Shown: piece by piece, positions 6,021 to 8,887 of the stretch
Layout: each line of letters opens with the position of its first letter
Numbering within the stretch: position 1 is the stretch's first letter
Source: Planctomycetota bacterium
GTDB lineage: Bacteria; Planctomycetota; Phycisphaerae; UBA1845; PWPN01
DNA: 8,887 nt
NCBI GenBank assembly: GCA_020346805.1
Contig: CP070790.1
Location: 1,225,495-1,234,381, forward strand
Reading direction: 5' to 3'
Program-made: the position numbers and the translations under genes
Notes under the pieces: model-generated
Told to the model about the DNA's origin: nothing
What the model saw: only the letters and a program-made list of their open reading frames with translations
Database searches by the model: none

Positions 6021-7637
6021 TCATCCAAACGGTACCGGTTCGGTGTTACCGGTCTGGCTTGATTTTTCGGCGGCCTCAAAGACGGCGATTACCCGCCGGG
6101 CGCTCTCGGGAGTGATATGTAAGGGTTCGCCGGCTAACATATGGTCCACGATGCCGATGTAAAAATCCTCCCAACGAGTTTCGAGAAGAGGTACTTCGAT
6201 TTTTTCCTGCGAGCCGCGGAGGTAAGAAGTGACGTATATCGGCGAATCCCAATCGGCGGTTATCCCGCCTTTGGTGCCCAGGATTCGCCATTTGGGTTTG
6301 CCGACGGCGGCCAGGGAGGAGATTTCCAATTCTGCTGATCGCCCACCCTCGAATCGGATGACGGCCTGACAGTGATCCTCGTTGGTAACATCGTGCCAGA
6401 TGTGCTTGCTGTAAAAACCGCTAACCGATTCCATCTTGTAAGGCACCAGGTTCAATATCCACTCGACGAAATGGGCCCCCCAGTCGTAGATGGCCCCTCC
6501 ACTGACGGGTTTGTGGCTTCGCCAGGCGTAACCGGGATGTTGGTATTCGCTCCTGCAGGCTTCGATATGAAAAACTTCGCCGATAAGTCCCTGGTCGATA
6601 ATTTTCTTGATGGTCAGATAGTCGTTGTCCCATCGGCGGTTGTGGAAGACAGTCAAGAGGGTGTTGTTAGCATGTGCGGCCTCAATCATCTTATTGGCTT
6701 CGTCCACGGAAATGCAAAACGGTTTTTCACAGATGACCCCCACGCCGGCCTGTAATAATTCGATGGCTATGGCGGTATGGGTATCATGAGGTGTAACGAT
6801 GAAGGCTGTATCTACATTACCGGAGGCGGCCAATTCTTTGACTTCGGTATAGGTTTCGATGTTTTTATATTTTTTAAGAGCGGCCTGGCAGCGTTTGGGG
6901 TCGGAATCGCACACCGCGGTCAGTTCCATAAGGGGAGTGTTTTTGATGGCCTCGGTATGGTATTTGCCCATGCCTGGGTCGTCTCCGTAGCCGATAACGC
7001 CGCAGCGGACGGGGCCGGGCTTGATGGAGTTTGTGGTCCAGAAGATGGCCCGGTGGATCAGTTTTTGAAAGCTGGGATGATTGAAGGCCCGTTCGTCGTG
7101 GCCCAATGCGGTATAGAACACCCGTCCTTTGCCGTACTTGCGCACGTAGGCGAGGGGATGCAGTTCGCCGCGCCAATGGCCGGCCATCAGCCAGTGCAGA
7201 TCTTTCTTGGTTCTGGTTTGATGGATGTAGAACTCGTCGGTGATTCTAAATTCGTTGATGTTGCGGGTAATTTCATGGCTCAGGTCGCTGATTTTAGCAA
7301 GAAACTCGGTGACCGGGCCATGGGCCTTAAATTGCGAGCCGATCATTTCCATGTAGCGTTGGTTTTCCACCCACGAATCGGAGGCACAGTGAATACCAAC
7401 CAACGCCCCCCCGTTTTTCACCCAGTCACAAAGTGATTTTTCCTGGTTGTCGGTAAGTTTACTTCCCTGGGCGTAGACAATCATGTCGTCATAGTCTTGA
7501 AGCTGGGTGAAGGTATTAGGGTCGGTAGTGATCGTACAGTCGGCGGAGCCGTTATCTTTCAGAAAGTCAGCCAGTATTTTGGCGCACGATTCAAACGGAT
7601 GATATTCGCCTCCGATCATCAACAGAGCTTTTTTCAT
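6021..7637 (-). CDS. ThuA domain fused to a Gfo/Idh/MocA-type NAD(P)-dependent oxidoreductase
   Basis: A 538-residue two-domain protein. The ATG at 7637 has AGGAG (7647-7651) at a 9-base spacing. Residues about 1-205 form a ThuA domain, a class I glutamine-amidotransferase-like fold implicated in sugar (trehalose) utilisation: MIGGEYHPFESC at the start, the elbow-like GALVGIHCAS with C84, and KYGKGRVFYTALGH (167-180). Residues about 208-525 form a Gfo/Idh/MocA oxidoreductase: Rossmann segment CGVIGYGDDPGMG (212-224), ECxxP-like CEKPF with K305, and GGAIYDWGAHF with D385 and H389. These enzymes oxidise or reduce sugars and cyclitols. There is no signal peptide, so it is cytoplasmic. It lies 46 bases after an MFS transporter gene and converges on the hydrolase gene with a 19-base gap. 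The two halves are continuous, with a short linker at about 202-210. Fusion is directly visible; the joint function is unknown. Confidence 0.9.
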   Translation of the reverse strand: MKKALLMIGGEYHPFESCAKILADFLKDNGSADCTITTDPNTFTQLQDYDDMIVYAQGSKLTDNQEKSLCDWVKNGGALVGIHCASDSWVENQRYMEMIGSQFKAHGPVTEFLAKISDLSHEITRNINEFRITDEFYIHQTRTKKDLHWLMAGHWRGELHPLAYVRKYGKGRVFYTALGHDERAFNHPSFQKLIHRAIFWTTNSIKPGPVRCGVIGYGDDPGMGKYHTEAIKNTPLMELTAVCDSDPKRCQAALKKYKNIETYTEVKELAASGNVDTAFIVTPHDTHTAIAIELLQAGVGVICEKPFCISVDEANKMIEAAHANNTLLTVFHNRRWDNDYLTIKKIIDQGLIGEVFHIEACRSEYQHPGYAWRSHKPVSGGAIYDWGAHFVEWILNLVPYKMESVSGFYSKHIWHDVTNEDHCQAVIRFEGGRSAELEISSLAAVGKPKWRILGTKGGITADWDSPIYVTSYLRGSQEKIEVPLLETRWEDFYIGIVDHMLAGEPLHITPESARRVIAVFEAAEKSSQTGNTEPVPFG

Positions 7638-7683
7638 TAAAGTGGACTCCTAATAGGTATTAATATTGATTAGTTGGGACACA

Positions 7684-8887
7684 TCATGGTATGACATCGT
7701 GTTCTATATCGCTCATGGCGTCAATGGGGGCGGGAGCGGGGGCAGGTTTCTGTATCATGCTTGGATCGCGGGCCAGTCGGCCCATGACAATAGCCCCGAA
7801 GATAACGAGGATCACTGCCACCGCTAAAGGGATATCGAGGTTGCCGGTATATTTGTAGAAGAAAACTGCGGAGTACTGCCCGATAAGGGCCCGTGCCCCG
7901 ACCAGAGTGGCGTGGATGGCCAGATAGTGGGCTGCTTGCGAAGGATCGCGGGCCAGGGCTACCGGACCTAGGGTCCAAGCCAAAATTACGCCGCACAGCC
8001 CCAGACCGGAAAAAAACACTGCGATGGTCAGAATGATCACACTATCAGCAGCCATCAAGCCCAAGGCATAGATCATTATGCAACAGTAACCCAGGGCGGC
8101 AGTTCTTATGGGGCCGATCTTATCCAGCAGATAACCCGCCGGTACCATCGTTATCAGGATAACCAGAAAGAAAGTGACTTGTGTAGCATAAGCAACTTCG
8201 TCGTAATCCAATTCCAGCTTGTCCACCACAATAAAAGGCAGTAATGAATGACAGATCATCCACCCGGTACCGTAAATAAAAAACGCGGTTTCATATTTCC
8301 TGAAGTTTCTATCCCGGCGGAGCACGGTAATCATGCTGCGACAGGCGTTAAGCAGACTGGTTCGCAGGCGTTCGGCAGGGTGTGCCTTCCGTTGTTGTAG
8401 AAACTCCGGCTCACAGGTGATCTTGTAAAGAAGACAGTTTCCCACCCCAAGGATAAAGGCGGTGATGGGCATATAAATGCGAAAGGCCTGGTCGTCGGAG
8501 GTGAGCCACTTACCGATAATGAAGGTTAGTATGATAATAGTTATCTGTCCGGAGGCGTTCATAATACCGAATAATCTTCCGCGGACTTGTTCGGGATAGC
8601 CTTTTCGCATGATATCGCCGGAAATGGAATTGGTACCGGCCAACCCGAATGCCGACAAAACAATGAAGAACACAACGGATTCGGGTTGATAGCATAAGGC
8701 GATCCCGCCCAGGGGCAGAAAAGCTAAAAGCCAGACGAGGAACAGATAGAAATGCAAGTCCATTCGGCGATAAACTTCGTTCCAGAAGATGGAAGTTATG
8801 GCCATGACCGGGACGGCCGAGGTAATGATAACGGTTTCCAGTTCGCTGCCGGCGAATCCGTCGGGTTTGCGCAGAAACACCGGCACC
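7684..8887 (-). CDS. Major facilitator superfamily transporter, 5' end outside the window
   Basis: About 400 residues of C-terminal and central sequence are visible. The frame is open to the right edge, so the first helix or helices are missing. Roughly ten or eleven hydrophobic segments can be seen (for example about 20-34, 46-64, 71-88, 113-128, 139-154, 201-222, 235-251, 263-280, 284-305, 352-370). The loop GYLLDKIGPIR (251-261) matches the MFS motif A (GxLxDRxGxR) in the second half. A basic cytoplasmic loop at about 165-198 separates the two halves, and the tail carries a PAPAPAP run (381-387). It is an inner-membrane secondary transporter. Its position 46 bases before the ThuA/oxidoreductase gene suggests transport of a sugar or sugar derivative acted on by that protein, which is inference. 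Promoter and start lie outside the window. Confidence 0.88.
   Translation of the reverse strand, partial: VPVFLRKPDGFAGSELETVIITSAVPVMAITSIFWNEVYRRMDLHFYLFLVWLLAFLPLGGIALCYQPESVVFFIVLSAFGLAGTNSISGDIMRKGYPEQVRGRLFGIMNASGQITIIILTFIIGKWLTSDDQAFRIYMPITAFILGVGNCLLYKITCEPEFLQQRKAHPAERLRTSLLNACRSMITVLRRDRNFRKYETAFFIYGTGWMICHSLLPFIVVDKLELDYDEVAYATQVTFFLVILITMVPAGYLLDKIGPIRTAALGYCCIMIYALGLMAADSVIILTIAVFFSGLGLCGVILAWTLGPVALARDPSQAAHYLAIHATLVGARALIGQYSAVFFYKYTGNLDIPLAVAVILVIFGAIVMGRLARDPSMIQKPAPAPAPIDAMSDIEHDVIP

Noticed and set aside
6034..6053. ACCGGT inverted repeat at the convergent gene ends, possible terminator of the hydrolase gene
   Set aside because: The stem is only 6 bp, an 8-base loop follows, and the T run comes 12 bases later. 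It lies inside the last codons of the convergent gene; too weak to call.
6777..7436. Plus-strand 219-codon open frame
   Set aside because: It is a shadow of the ThuA/Gfo-Idh-MocA gene, whose motifs on the minus strand are unmistakable.

Overview
The window looks like a bacterial chromosome segment of roughly 50% GC by eye, most likely from a member of the Planctomycetota (Phycisphaerae or a relative). This lineage call is inference. It rests on four things: a DksA/TraR-like protein with a degenerate zinc finger and the MPIHMADIGSD-type segment, an LspA with a long insert, a secreted formylglycine-type sulfatase, and a ThuA plus Gfo/Idh/MocA fusion next to an MFS transporter. There is no phage, transposon, CRISPR or tRNA signal. 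Most of the window reads as ordinary core and carbohydrate-related genome.

Left part (1-3012, minus strand): a compact operon runs leftwards as dksA/traR-like gene, lspA, ribD, then bioF (cut by the window edge). The genes overlap or nearly touch: an 8-base overlap if lspA uses its most upstream start, a 3-base gap, and an ATGA overlap. A near-consensus sigma-70 promoter (TTGACA, 17-base spacer, TATACT) sits just upstream of the first gene. The operon joins a likely transcription regulator with lipoprotein signal peptidase, riboflavin synthesis and biotin synthesis.

Middle (3013-3654): about 640 bases without a convincing protein gene, but not empty. On the minus strand there is a promoter (TTGGAA, 17-base spacer, TATACA) followed by about 200 nt that fold into one long interrupted rod and end in a T tract. 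This is a strong candidate for a free-standing structured RNA, with a 6S-like architecture but unproven identity. Further right is a separate minus-strand intrinsic terminator with no recognised gene in front of it.

Right part (3655-8887): a plus-strand pair encodes an exported sulfatase and a membrane-anchored alpha/beta hydrolase, 10 bases apart. Convergent to it is a minus-strand pair: an MFS transporter (5' end outside the window), then a ThuA/Gfo-Idh-MocA fusion. The right-hand genes fit uptake and processing of sulfated or modified sugars, but no substrate can be read from the sequence.
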